Shown: positions 32,500 to 41,283, counted from the first letter of the stretch. The stretch is 64,000 bases of DNA from Streptomyces calvus (GCF_006782915.1 NZ_VCNP01000056.1:1037277-1101276), one strand, 5' to 3'. The notes: a model not told the origin generated them from the sequence alone. Numbers and translations are program-made.

Positions 32500-34869
32500 G
32501 TGACGGCCTGGACCTGGGAACACGAGGGGTACGACCCCGCCGACGCGCGCCTGAGGGAATCCCTGTGCACCCTGGGAAACGGATACTTCGCCACCCGGGG
32601 CGCGCTGCCGGAGTGCTCCGCCGACCAGGTGCACTACCCGGGCACGTACGCGGCCGGCTGCTACAACCGGCTCACCTCCGAGGTGGCCGGACGCCATGTC
32701 GAGAACGAGGACATGGTCAACCTGCCGAACTGGCTGCCGCTGCGCTTCCGGCTGCCCGGCGAAGCCTGGCTCTCCCCGGACACCGCGCCCGTCCTCGACC
32801 ACGGCGAGACCCTCCACCTGTCGTCCGGACTGCTGGAACGCCGCACCCGCTACGACCTCGGCGGCGGACGGGCGCTCCTGGTGCGCCAGCACCGCTTCGT
32901 CCACATGGCCGACCCGCATCTGGCGGGATTGCGCACCGAGTTCACCGCCGAGGGCTACTCGGGCCCCCTCGAGACCGAGGCCGCGCTCGACGGAGGCGTC
33001 ACCAACGCCGGAGTGCCGCGCTACCGGGACCTGGACGGCCGCCACCTCACCCACGTGCTGACCGGCACCGCCGACGCCGACACCGTGTGGCTGCGCTGCC
33101 GCACCCGCACCTCCGACGTCCGGATCGCCCTCGCCGCCCGGCTGACGTCACCCGCGCCCGTCACCCACCGGCACGACCGCCCGCGCGCCCTGCAGACGAC
33201 CCGCCTGGAACTGGTTGCCGGCCGGCCCGCCACCGTCGACAAGGTCGTCGCCCTGCACACCTCCCGCGACCCCGCCATCAGCGACCCGCTGCACGCCGCC
33301 GTCGACCGGGTGGGCCGGGCCGGCAGCTTCGACGCGCTGCTGGAACCGCACCTGACGGCCTGGGACCAGCTGTGGCGCCGCGCCGAGCTGGACGTGCCGG
33401 GCGAGGCGGGCCGCATCCTGCGGCTGCACCTCTTCCACGTCCTGCAGACCCTCTCGCCGCACACCGCGGACCTCGACGTGGGCGTCCCCGCCCGCGGACT
33501 GCACGGCGAGGCCTACCGCGGGCACGTCTTCTGGGACGAGCTGTTCGTGCTGCCGTACCTCAACCTGCACTTCCCGGAGGTCTCCCGCGCCCTGCTGCAC
33601 TACCGGCACCGGCGCCTGGAACGCGCCCGCGCCGCCGCGCGGGACACGGGCCGCCGGGGCGCGATGTACCCCTGGCAGAGCGGCAGCGACGGCCGGGAGG
33701 AGACCCAGAAGCTGCACCTCAACCCCCGCTCCGGCCGCTGGCTGCCCGACCGCTCGCACCTCCAGCACCACGTCGGGTCGGCGATCGCGTACAACGTGCT
33801 GCAGTACTGCGAGGCCAGCGGCGACGAGGAGTTCCTGCACACCAAGGGCGCCGAGATGCTGCTGCAGATCTCCCGCTTCTGGGCGGACTCGGCCACCCAC
33901 GACGAACGCCTGGGCCGCTACCGCATCAAGGGCGTCGTCGGGCCCGACGAGTACCACGACGCCTACCCGGACGCCGCCGAACCGGGACTCGACGACAACG
34001 CCTACACCAACGTCACCGCCGCCTGGGTGCTCGGCCGCACCCTGGACGTGCTGCGCGGCCTGCCCGAGCCGCGCCGCCGCGAACTCGCCGAGCGGACCGG
34101 GCTGGACGACAGCGAACTCGACGCCTGGGACCACATCTCCCGCACCCTGCACGTCCCCTTCCACGACGGCGTCATCAGCCAGTTCGAGGGGTACGGCGAA
34201 CTCGCCGAGCTCGACTGGCGCGGCTACCGGCGCCGGTACGGCGACATCCGGCGCCTGGACCGGATCCTGGAGGCCGAGGGCGACACCGTCAACCGCTACC
34301 AGGCCTCCAAGCAGGCCGACGTGCTGATGCTGGGCTACCTGTTCTCACCCGCCGAACTCCAGGCCGTCTTCCGCAGACTCGGCCTGGACCTGGACGACCG
34401 GACCTGGCGGCGCACCGTCGACCACTACCTGCACCGCACCAGCCACGGCTCCACCCTCAGCGGACTGGTGCACGGCTGGGTGCTCGCCCGGGCCCGGCGC
34501 GCGGACGCCTGGAAGTTCTGCCAGGAGGCCCTCCAGGCGGACATCGCCGACATCCAGGGCGGCACCACCGGTGAGGGCATCCACCTCGGCGCCATGGCCG
34601 GCACCCTCGACCTGGTCCAGCGCGGACTGACCGGGCTGGAGACCCGCGCCGGAGCCCTCCGGCTGGACCCGGTACCGCTGCCCGAACTGTCCTCCTACGG
34701 CTTCACCCTGCGCTACCACGGCCACTGGGGCGTGCGGCTGCGCCTGGAACGCGGCCTGCTGGAGGTCACCGTGCCCTCGTCCGGCCGGTCCCCGATCGAG
34801 GTGCACCTGCCGGACCGTGCCGTGAGCGTCCAGCCGGGCGAGACGGACCGCCTTGTCCTGCCGGACTGA
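32500..34869 (+). CDS. GH65 disaccharide phosphorylase (trehalose/maltose/kojibiose type)
   Basis: A 789-aa cytoplasmic GH65 enzyme. An N-terminal beta-sandwich (about residues 1-270, LCTLGNGYFATRGALPE) is followed by an (alpha/alpha)6 barrel. The conserved GVVGPDEYHD carries the catalytic acid Glu484, and RTSHGSTLSGLVHGW matches the phosphate-binding region of phosphorylases. A C-terminal jelly roll follows. It would phosphorolyse an alpha-disaccharide to beta-glucose 1-phosphate. Which disaccharide it uses cannot be told. GGAGGAG before the GTG at 32500 fixes the start. The HAD at 8197 is a plausible partner mutase. Confidence 0.9.
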   Translation: MTAWTWEHEGYDPADARLRESLCTLGNGYFATRGALPECSADQVHYPGTYAAGCYNRLTSEVAGRHVENEDMVNLPNWLPLRFRLPGEAWLSPDTAPVLDHGETLHLSSGLLERRTRYDLGGGRALLVRQHRFVHMADPHLAGLRTEFTAEGYSGPLETEAALDGGVTNAGVPRYRDLDGRHLTHVLTGTADADTVWLRCRTRTSDVRIALAARLTSPAPVTHRHDRPRALQTTRLELVAGRPATVDKVVALHTSRDPAISDPLHAAVDRVGRAGSFDALLEPHLTAWDQLWRRAELDVPGEAGRILRLHLFHVLQTLSPHTADLDVGVPARGLHGEAYRGHVFWDELFVLPYLNLHFPEVSRALLHYRHRRLERARAAARDTGRRGAMYPWQSGSDGREETQKLHLNPRSGRWLPDRSHLQHHVGSAIAYNVLQYCEASGDEEFLHTKGAEMLLQISRFWADSATHDERLGRYRIKGVVGPDEYHDAYPDAAEPGLDDNAYTNVTAAWVLGRTLDVLRGLPEPRRRELAERTGLDDSELDAWDHISRTLHVPFHDGVISQFEGYGELAELDWRGYRRRYGDIRRLDRILEAEGDTVNRYQASKQADVLMLGYLFSPAELQAVFRRLGLDLDDRTWRRTVDHYLHRTSHGSTLSGLVHGWVLARARRADAWKFCQEALQADIADIQGGTTGEGIHLGAMAGTLDLVQRGLTGLETRAGALRLDPVPLPELSSYGFTLRYHGHWGVRLRLERGLLEVTVPSSGRSPIEVHLPDRAVSVQPGETDRLVLPD

Positions 34870-34902
34870 CGGCCCGCCGCCACGGCGCGGAGCGCCGCCC
34901 GG

Positions 34903-35400
34903 TCACTTGTGGAACGTGATGTACCCGTTGCCGTCCGGGTCGGAGCCGCTCCTGGTGTACGCGTGCACGTCGGCGCGGGCGCCCGAGGGCTTGTACAGGT
35001 AGATCGTGTCCTTGTCGTTGTTCCACAGGAAGTTGCAGTTGTCGCGGTAGACGACGTTGTACTTGTCGGAGTCGGTGCCGTTGCCGCCGCGCAGCTTCAC
35101 GTAGTCGCCGGGCTGGAGGTAGTGGTTGGCGGTGAAGGTGAACCGGTTCCCGGCGGCGTCCTTGACCACGTACCCCCTGAGGTTGACCGTCGAGGACGAC
35201 GAGTAGTTCTTGACCGTCAGGTACTCCTCGTCGGTGTTGCCGGTGGAGCACCGGTTGGAGTCGCGCCCGGGAGCGTCGTACTGGACGCCGCGCACCTTCA
35301 GTGCGGAGCTGTACTCGGCGGCCTGGGCCGGAACGGCCGTCAGAGCGGCCAGCGCGCCGGCGACGGCGGTGGTGGCGACGGCAGCGGTGCGTATACGCAT
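34903..35400 (-). CDS. Secreted lamin-tail-domain protein
   Basis: A 165-aa exported protein. A Sec signal peptide (residues about 1-27, ending in AQAA) precedes one lamin-tail (LTD) beta-sandwich: ALKVRGVQYDAPG, then DEEYLTVKNYSSSSTVNLRGYVVKD, LQPGDYVKLRGGNGTDS and KDTIYLYKPSGA. Two cysteines (in NRCST and RDNCNF) may form a disulfide. LTD proteins in Streptomyces are extracellular and of unknown role. GGGGG eight bases before ATG 35400 fixes the start. Confidence 0.85.
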   Translation of the reverse strand: MRIRTAAVATTAVAGALAALTAVPAQAAEYSSALKVRGVQYDAPGRDSNRCSTGNTDEEYLTVKNYSSSSTVNLRGYVVKDAAGNRFTFTANHYLQPGDYVKLRGGNGTDSDKYNVVYRDNCNFLWNNDKDTIYLYKPSGARADVHAYTRSGSDPDGNGYITFHK

Positions 35401-35423
35401 GAACTCATCCCCCCTGCATGACC

Positions 35424-35456
35424 CTTCGGTGAAGGCCATGTGGTGTTTCGGTGAAG
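35424..35456. repeat. Direct repeat upstream of the LTD gene
   Basis: TTCGGTGAAGGC occurs twice in about 33 bases, just upstream of the lamin-tail gene. It may be a regulator-binding pair in its promoter. Confidence 0.35.
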
Positions 35457-35469
35457 GCTGGATCATATA

Positions 35470-35515
35470 CAGAAAAAGCGTCCGTCCGGCCCGGGTTCGG
35501 GCCGAACGGACGCTT
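35470..35515 (-). terminator. Rho-independent-type terminator of fprA
   Basis: Arms 35476-35492 and 35499-35515 (17 bases, one mismatch, six-base loop) are followed on the minus strand by a run of T. It is 29 bases past the fprA stop. This is one of few hairpins here with a T-tract. Confidence 0.85.
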
Positions 35516-35543
35516 CTCGCGCGACCGCTCAGGGGTCAGTGGC

Positions 35544-36908
35544 TCATGCGCCGCTCTCCCGCAGCATGTCCTCGCGCTCGACGATCTTCACGCGCTCGCG
35601 GCCCTGCGGCTCGCCCAGCGCCTTCTCGGCGGCATCCAGCCTGTACCAGCCGTCCCAGGTGGTGAAGCGGATCCCGCGCTCGGCGAGGAACGCGTCCACG
35701 GCCTCCGGCTCGGGCGAACCCGGCGTCTGCAGGCGGCCGTTGGCGAAGTCGTCCAGCAGGTTCGCCACCGTCTCGTTGGCGTCGCCCTTGGTGTGGCCGA
35801 TCAGGCCCACCGGACCGCGCCGGATCCAGCCGGTGACGTACGTCGACTGCAGGTGCTCGCCGGTCTCCTGGACGACCCGGCCGCCCTCGTCCGGAACGGT
35901 GCCCGACTCGATGTCCCAGGGCAGCTTGGGGAGTTTGTCGGAGAGGTAGCCGACGGCGCGGTAGACCGCGGTGACGTCCCAGTCCTTGAACTCGCCGGTG
36001 CCCCTGACGTTGCCGGTGCCGTCGAGGGCGGTGCGCTCGGTGCGCAGGCCGACGACCTTGCCGTCCTCGCCGAGGATCTCGGTGGGTGACTCGAAGAAGT
36101 GCAGGAACAGCTTGTGCGGCCGGTCGCCGACGTCGCGGATCGCCCAGTTCTCCAGGGTCTTGGCGACCATGTCGGCCTGCTTGTTGCCGCGCCGGGTCTC
36201 GATCGAGCCCTCGTCGTAGTCAATGTCCTCGGGGTCGACGATGACCTCGATGGTGGGGGAGTGGTCCAGCTCCCGCAGCTCCATCGGGGAGAACTTGGCC
36301 TGCGCGGGACCGCGGCGGCCGAACACGTGGATCTCCACGGCCTTGTTGGCCTTCAGGCCCTCGTGGACGTTCGGCGGGATCTCCGTCGGCAGCAGCTCGT
36401 CCGCCGTCTTGGCGAGGATGCGCGCGACGTCGAGGGCGACGTTGCCGACGCCGAGCACGGCGACCTTCTCGGCCTCCAGCGGCCAGGTGCGCGGCACGTC
36501 CGGGTGGCCGTCGTACCAGGAGACGAAGTCGGCGGCGCCGTAGGAGCCGTCGAGGTCGATGCCCGGGATGGGCAGCGCGCGGTCGGCCATGGCGCCGGTG
36601 GCGAAGATCACGCCGTCGTAGAACGCGCGCAGATCGTCGAGGTGGAGGTCGGTGCCGTAGTCCACGTTGCCGAACAGGCGGATCTGCGGCTTGTCGAGCA
36701 CCTGGTGGAGGGCGGTGATGATGCCCTTGATCCGCGGGTGGTCGGGGGCTACGCCGTAGCGGATCAGTCCGAACGGCGCCGGCATGCGCTCGAAGATGTC
36801 GATGGACACGCCCGGTTCGGCGGCCACGTCGGACTTGAGCAGGGCGTCGGCGGCGTAGATCCCGGCGGGGCCGGATCCGACGATGGCTACCCGCAGGGGG
36901 CGGGGCAT
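35544..36908 (-). CDS. fprA: Ferredoxin/adrenodoxin-NADP+ reductase
   Basis: A 454-aa two-dinucleotide-binding flavoprotein of the adrenodoxin reductase/FprA family. The FAD motif GSGPAG is near residue 12, the NADP motif GVGNVALDVARI near 155, and the C-terminal WDGWYRLDAAEKALGEPQGR is typical. It transfers electrons from NADPH to ferredoxins, commonly those serving cytochromes P450. No ferredoxin or P450 gene is adjacent. GAAGGGAA seven bases before ATG 36908 fixes the start. The promoter carries a GGCATGCC-centred palindrome resembling an iron-responsive (DmdR/IdeR) box. Confidence 0.93.
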   Translation of the reverse strand: MPRPLRVAIVGSGPAGIYAADALLKSDVAAEPGVSIDIFERMPAPFGLIRYGVAPDHPRIKGIITALHQVLDKPQIRLFGNVDYGTDLHLDDLRAFYDGVIFATGAMADRALPIPGIDLDGSYGAADFVSWYDGHPDVPRTWPLEAEKVAVLGVGNVALDVARILAKTADELLPTEIPPNVHEGLKANKAVEIHVFGRRGPAQAKFSPMELRELDHSPTIEVIVDPEDIDYDEGSIETRRGNKQADMVAKTLENWAIRDVGDRPHKLFLHFFESPTEILGEDGKVVGLRTERTALDGTGNVRGTGEFKDWDVTAVYRAVGYLSDKLPKLPWDIESGTVPDEGGRVVQETGEHLQSTYVTGWIRRGPVGLIGHTKGDANETVANLLDDFANGRLQTPGSPEPEAVDAFLAERGIRFTTWDGWYRLDAAEKALGEPQGRERVKIVEREDMLRESGA

Positions 36909-36957
36909 GGTCAGGTTCCCTTCGAGCGATGACAAGCGACTCGCTGGGAAGCCTAAA

Positions 36958-36972
36958 CTGAGGCATGCCTTA
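36958..36972. promoter_or_regulatory. Palindrome in the fprA promoter (iron-box-like)
   Basis: AGGCATGCCT (36961-36970) is perfect, and flanking bases extend the dyad to TGAGGCATGCCTTA. It is about 50-65 bases upstream of fprA. One half resembles the DtxR-family consensus (AGGTTAGGC). Confidence 0.45.
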
Positions 36973-36998
36973 CCTGGTACGCGGGTCCGGTCTATGGG

Positions 36999-37019
36999 CT
37001 CATAAGCCTCTCTTATGAG
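36999..37019. promoter_or_regulatory. Inverted repeat between fprA and the PP2C gene
   Basis: CTCATAAG (36999-37006) and CTTATGAG (37012-37019) are perfect arms around five bases. It sits 37 bases past the PP2C stop and 90 upstream of fprA. It is AT-rich, so more likely an operator than a terminator. Confidence 0.4.
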
Positions 37020-37055
37020 GTCTCCCGGCGGCCCTTATGGCAGGACCGCCGCGGA

Positions 37056-39794
37056 TCATGGAACGGCCTGTTCCGCCCAGATGACCTTTCCGGCGGGCAG
37101 ATAGCGGGTGCCCCACCGCTCGGCGAGCTGGGCGACCAGGAACAATCCCCGTCCGCCCTCGTCCGTCATCGTCGCGTACCGCAGGTGCGGCGAGGTGCTG
37201 CTGCTGTCGTAGACCTCGCAGATCAGGTTCCGGTCGTGGAGCACGCGCACCCGGATGGGGGTGCCGCCGTAGCGCAGCGCGTTGGTGACCAGCTCGCTCA
37301 GGATCAGCTCCGTGGCGAACGCCAGCTCGTCCAGCCCCCACTCGGCCAGCTTCCGGATCACCGCGGCCCGTACCTCGCCCACGGCCGCCGGGTCCGGCGG
37401 CACCTGCCAGTCGGCGATCCGGTCGGCGCCGAGCGCCTGCGTCCGCGCCACGATCAGCGCGATGTCGTCGCCGGCCCGCAGCGGGCCCCTGGACTCCAGG
37501 ACCACCCGGCAGGTGTCCTCCGGCGAGTCACCGGCCCGGGACAGCGCCTCGCGCAGCTGCTCCAGGCCGACGTCGATGTCGTGCCTGCGGTCCTCGACCA
37601 GCCCGTCGGTGTAGAGCACCAGCCGGCTGCCCTCCGGCAGCTCCAGGTCGGCCGACTCGAACGGCAGGCCGCCGAGCCCCAGCGGAGGCCCCGCGGGCAC
37701 CTCCCAGAACTCCACGGTGCCGTCCGGCCGGACCAGCGCCGGCGGGGGATGGCCCGCGCGCGCCACGGTGCAGTGCCGCGACACCGGGTCGTACACGGCG
37801 TACAGGCAGGTCGCCCCGGTGACCGGTGCGCTGTGCTCGTCCTGCGCCTCGTCCTGGTCGATGCGCGCCACCAGCTCGTCGAGCAGCGCGAGCAGCTCCT
37901 CGGGCGGGAGGTCGAGGGAGGAGAAGTTGTGCACCGCCGTGCGCAGCCGCCCCATGGTGGCCGCCGCGTGCAGGCCGTGCCCGACGACATCGCCGACCAC
38001 GAGCGCGACCCGGCCGCCGGACAGCGGCAGGACGTCGAACCAGTCCCCGCCGACGCCCGCCTGCGCGGGAAGGTAGCGGTAGGCGATCTCCAGGGCGTTC
38101 TGGTCGGGCAGGGTCCGCGGCAGCAGGCTGCGCTGGAGCGTCACCGCCATGCTGTGCTCGCGCGTGTAGCGGCGGGCGTTGTCGATGGAGACCGCGGCGC
38201 GGGCGACCAGCTCCTCCGCCAGGGCCAGCTCCTCGGTGTCGAACGGCTCCGGCTTCCTCGACCGCCAGAAACAGACCACGCCCAGCACCAGGGCGCCGGT
38301 CCGCAGCGGCACCGTGATCAGCGAGTGGATGCCGTACTCCACGATCTGCCCGGAGCGCTCCAGGTCCTGCGCCTGCCAGCCCCTGGCCCGGCCCAGCCGG
38401 GGCTCCAGGACCGGCCTGCCGGTGCTGAGGCTGACGGCCTGCGGGGACGACTCGACCCAGCGGATCTTCGCGTCCCTGGGGTAGAGCGGAGCGTCCTCGG
38501 CGATCCCCGTCAGGGCCGTGCGGCGCAGCGCGCCGCCCGCCTCCGGGTGGCCGCCGACCAGCACCGACTCGAACAGGTCGACCGTGACGAAGTCGGCGAA
38601 GCGGGGCACGGCCAGCTCGGCGAGTTCCTCGGCCGTGCGGGTGACGTCCAGGCTCGTCCCGATGCCCACCCCGGCGTCGTAGAGCATGTTGAGCCGCTCG
38701 CGGGAGGCCTCCGCCCGGCCGGACAGGGCCCGCAGCTCGGTGGAGTCGCGCACCGTCGCGACGCTGCCGCGCGGGCCGCCCGCACGGTCGGTGGGCCGTT
38801 GGTTGACGGCCAGCAGCCGGTCACCCACCAGATGCACCTCGTCGGTGGCGACCCGCGCCGACGACAGCAGGTCGGCGGTGCCGGGATCCAGCCCGATGTC
38901 CTTCACATGCCGGCCCTCGGCGTCCTCGGGCAGGCTGAACAGCCGCCGCGCCTCGTCGTTGGCGAGCATCAGGGTGCCGTCGCCGTCGACGATGATCACG
39001 CCTTCGCGGACCGCGTGGAGCACCGCGTCGTGGTGCTCGTACATCCTGGTCATCTCGTGCGGGCCGAGCCCGTGGGTCTGGCGCAGCAGGCGTCTGCTGA
39101 CCAGCGCCGCGCCTCCGGTGGCCAGGGCCAGCGCGGCGAGCGCGGCGCTCAGCACGAGCGGCAGCTGGGCCTCCGTGGCGCCGCCGACGTGCTCGGTCGT
39201 GATGCCCGCCGACACCAGGCCCACCACGGTGCCGTCGGGATCCTCCACCGGCACCACCGCCTGCACCAGCTGCCCGATGGTCCCCTCGATCTCCTCCACC
39301 ACCGGCTCCCCGGCCAGCGCGGGTGCGGTGGTGCCGACGAACCGCTTGCCGATGCGGTCCGGCCTGGGATGCGTGTAGCGGATGCCGTCGGTGTTCATGA
39401 CGACGACGAAGTCGACCCGCGCCTGTTCCCGGGCGGCCTCGGCGCGCGCCTGGAGCACGGCCGTGGGGTCGGGGGATTCCAGTGCCTCGATGATGCCCGG
39501 CGCGTTGGCGAAGGTCTCGGCGACGGCGAGCGAGCGGTTGCGGGCCTCCTGGGTGCTGTCCCTGCGCACCTGGAGCACCAGCGCGACGACGGCGGCCACC
39601 ACCAGCAGCAACACGATCACCAGGTGCAGCACGAACACCTGTCCGGCGACGCTGCGACCGCTCAGCACCGATCGCAGCACCGCCGCCGGATGCCACGGAG
39701 ACCGGCCGCTCCCCTCCCGTCGGCGCCGTACGGACGCGGCGGCGCCGGGCCGCACGGGCGACCGGGCCTGGGATCGACCCATGAGTCGGACCAT
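37056..39794 (-). CDS. Membrane sensor with SpoIIE phosphatase and HATPase (anti-sigma-like) domains
   Basis: A 912-aa one-protein signalling module. A basic N-terminus and TM1 (about residues 50-75) lead to an extracytoplasmic Cache/CitA-like sensor (about 80-215). TM2 (about 220-240) is followed by a PAS domain (about 255-350), a GAF domain (about 370-540), a SpoIIE PP2C phosphatase (about 560-760; GGDWF, GDVVGHG, AGDDIAL) and a C-terminal HATPase_c kinase-like domain (about 775-910; ELVTNALRYGG, DEGGRGLFLV). It could both dephosphorylate and rephosphorylate an anti-sigma antagonist. The start is ambiguous: ATG 39794 or 39782, neither with a ribosome-binding site. Confidence 0.9.
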   Translation of the reverse strand: MVRLMGRSQARSPVRPGAAASVRRRREGSGRSPWHPAAVLRSVLSGRSVAGQVFVLHLVIVLLLVVAAVVALVLQVRRDSTQEARNRSLAVAETFANAPGIIEALESPDPTAVLQARAEAAREQARVDFVVVMNTDGIRYTHPRPDRIGKRFVGTTAPALAGEPVVEEIEGTIGQLVQAVVPVEDPDGTVVGLVSAGITTEHVGGATEAQLPLVLSAALAALALATGGAALVSRRLLRQTHGLGPHEMTRMYEHHDAVLHAVREGVIIVDGDGTLMLANDEARRLFSLPEDAEGRHVKDIGLDPGTADLLSSARVATDEVHLVGDRLLAVNQRPTDRAGGPRGSVATVRDSTELRALSGRAEASRERLNMLYDAGVGIGTSLDVTRTAEELAELAVPRFADFVTVDLFESVLVGGHPEAGGALRRTALTGIAEDAPLYPRDAKIRWVESSPQAVSLSTGRPVLEPRLGRARGWQAQDLERSGQIVEYGIHSLITVPLRTGALVLGVVCFWRSRKPEPFDTEELALAEELVARAAVSIDNARRYTREHSMAVTLQRSLLPRTLPDQNALEIAYRYLPAQAGVGGDWFDVLPLSGGRVALVVGDVVGHGLHAAATMGRLRTAVHNFSSLDLPPEELLALLDELVARIDQDEAQDEHSAPVTGATCLYAVYDPVSRHCTVARAGHPPPALVRPDGTVEFWEVPAGPPLGLGGLPFESADLELPEGSRLVLYTDGLVEDRRHDIDVGLEQLREALSRAGDSPEDTCRVVLESRGPLRAGDDIALIVARTQALGADRIADWQVPPDPAAVGEVRAAVIRKLAEWGLDELAFATELILSELVTNALRYGGTPIRVRVLHDRNLICEVYDSSSTSPHLRYATMTDEGGRGLFLVAQLAERWGTRYLPAGKVIWAEQAVP

Positions 39795-39871
39795 GTGCCA
39801 TGTCTACACTGCCGTGCCCGGCGAGGCGAGGGGCGGCCCCTGACCGGCCGGTCGGCCGTCACCGGATGTGC

Positions 39872-39910
39872 GGGTCGCGCGCGGTCGTCCCCCATGACCG
39901 CGCGCGACCC
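39872..39910 (-). terminator. Hairpin after the 39990 gene
   Basis: GGGTCGCGCGCGGTC (39872-39886) pairs exactly with GACCGCGCGCGACCC (39896-39910), loop nine bases. It is 80 bases past the stop of the upstream minus-strand gene and separates that operon from the PP2C gene. Confidence 0.7.
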
Positions 39911-39989
39911 TCCCCCCGGCGCGCGACTCGTCCCCCGAAGGTCGCGCGCGTGCCCCGACGGGCCGCACCGGACGGCGCGGCCCGTCGTC

Positions 39990-40535
39990 TCAGTCGGCCA
40001 GCGCCCGGGCCAGTTCCGTGGTGGCGCGGGCGATCTCGGTGTCCTCCTCGGCCAGCAGGCGGTCCAGGTCGTCGCGCCGCGCGCGCACCGCCTGCCGGGC
40101 CTTGCGCTCCCACACCACGGGGTTCTCGCGGCGGTTGAGCAGCTTGGGATAGGCGGTGGCGGTGCTCTCCCACTGCCGGGCGTCGGCGATGGCCCTGAGC
40201 AGCTGGATGATCCTGGCCCGGCAGGTGACGTGCGGCAGCCGGGCCAGCTCCCAGAGGAAGGGGACCACGGCCGCGGTCGCCTGTTCCGTGACGAATCCGT
40301 ACTGGCAGATCCGCTTGCGCAGGTCCTCCAGCGCGGCCCGGGCGGTGTCGGCGTCCCCCCAGGCGATGCTGTTGAGCAGGAGCGGGATGGCGGCCGCCGA
40401 TCCGGTGGAGTCCTGCATGTCGGCCCAGGGCACGCGGGACAGGGCCGCGAGAGGTGTGGTGGGGGCCACTTCGGTGGGGGGCGTGTGGCGCACTGGGCGC
40501 TCGCTGCTCGGCTGTTCCGTAGAAGCGCTGCGCAT
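39990..40535 (-). CDS. Conserved hypothetical protein of the whiJ/abaA-like cluster
   Basis: A 181-aa, largely helical soluble protein (PLLLNSIAWGDADTARAALE, then ICQYGFVTEQATAAVVPFLW), reminiscent of HEAT-like repeats. Similar proteins lie beside HATPase/DUF397/XRE clusters in Streptomyces (general knowledge), and here it follows the HATPase gene by 29 bases on the same strand. ATG 40535 is preceded by GGAAAGG at a longish distance. Function unknown; it probably acts with its operon partner. Confidence 0.7.
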   Translation of the reverse strand: MRSASTEQPSSERPVRHTPPTEVAPTTPLAALSRVPWADMQDSTGSAAAIPLLLNSIAWGDADTARAALEDLRKRICQYGFVTEQATAAVVPFLWELARLPHVTCRARIIQLLRAIADARQWESTATAYPKLLNRRENPVVWERKARQAVRARRDDLDRLLAEEDTEIARATTELARALAD

Positions 40536-40564
40536 GGCGTGGGTGCCTTTCCGCGGCAGTCGTG

Positions 40565-41128
40565 TCAGGTGGGTGGGCTCGTCGACAACCGGGCCCACAC
40601 CGTCTTGCCCGCCGGAGGGGTGGGCGTCCAGCCCCACGCCTCGGACAGGGCGTCGACGATGTGCAGGCCGCGGCCGTGCTCCTCCAGGCCGGAGCCTGCC
40701 CCGGGCGCGAGGACGGGCGCCCGGTCGTCGGGGTCGGAGACGGTGAGCAGCAGGTGCGCCGGCTCCAGGCGGAACCCGAGCCGCACGTCCGGGGCACCCG
40801 CGCACCGCGGTGCCGCGTGGGTCACGGCGTTGGCGGCGAGCTCGGTCATCACGAGGGTGGCGTCGTCGCAGCGGTGGCCGAGGGACCAGTCGCGCAGGGT
40901 GTCCCGGGTGAAGGAACGGGCCCTGGCCAGGCCCTCCGGGCCGCGCGCGATGCGCAGCACCACCGGGTCGGACGCGGTGTGGGCCGCCTCCGCCGCCGCC
41001 GAGTGCGGCTCCTCGTGCGGCGCCGCGGGCAGCGGGCCGTACGGGAAGACCGGGGTCGTGCCGGGGTCACCCACCCGCACCATGGCCGCGATCGGCGGCC
41101 GGAGTACGGGATACGCAGGTGATGACAC
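40565..41128 (-). CDS. HATPase_c_2 (anti-sigma-factor-like) ATP-binding protein
   Basis: A 187-aa protein. A Pro/Ala-rich N-terminal region (about 1-55) precedes a GHKL ATPase domain with N-box TELAANAVTHA, G1 box DPDDRAPV and G2 box GRGLHIVDALSEAWG. Streptomyces encodes many such regulators (RsbW/SpoIIAB-like, AbaA-type) that sequester sigma factors or phosphorylate antagonists. GGAG precedes ATG 41128 by ten bases. It is divergent from the DUF397 and XRE genes, the standard whiJ/abaA-like arrangement. Confidence 0.85.
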   Translation of the reverse strand: MSSPAYPVLRPPIAAMVRVGDPGTTPVFPYGPLPAAPHEEPHSAAAEAAHTASDPVVLRIARGPEGLARARSFTRDTLRDWSLGHRCDDATLVMTELAANAVTHAAPRCAGAPDVRLGFRLEPAHLLLTVSDPDDRAPVLAPGAGSGLEEHGRGLHIVDALSEAWGWTPTPPAGKTVWARLSTSPPT

Positions 41129-41177
41129 GGCATCTCCTCGATGCGACGTCAGGACGGGGCGGCAGCACGGGGGTTGA

Positions 41178-41223
41178 CGCCGCGGCTATTATCCACGCTG
41201 ACGGCGGGCCCGTGCAATTGCAC
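41178..41223 (-). promoter_or_regulatory. Candidate promoter of the HATPase gene
   Basis: On the minus strand TTGCAC and GATAAT are separated by about 18 bases, with the -10 element about 60 bases upstream of the HATPase start. The -35 element overlaps the CGTGCAATTGCACG palindrome, so a bound regulator would block it. Confidence 0.4.
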
Positions 41224-41239
41224 GAGAAATTGCGCGAGA
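41211..41239. promoter_or_regulatory. Palindrome plus 12-nt tandem repeat operator
   Basis: CGTGCAATTGCACG (41211-41224) is a perfect palindrome. AATTGCACGAGA and AATTGCGCGAGA (41216-41227, 41228-41239) are adjacent direct repeats. The AT-rich cluster lies between the HATPase and DUF397 starts; the XRE regulator is the likely binder. Confidence 0.6.
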
Positions 41240-41283
41240 TTTTTCGCCACGCCGCGGGACAGGCGGAGAGCAAGGAGACAGCG

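Noticed and set aside
37185..41177. 1330-codon open frame on the plus strand
   Set aside because: It crosses several well-supported minus-strand genes in antisense. This is an artefact of high GC.
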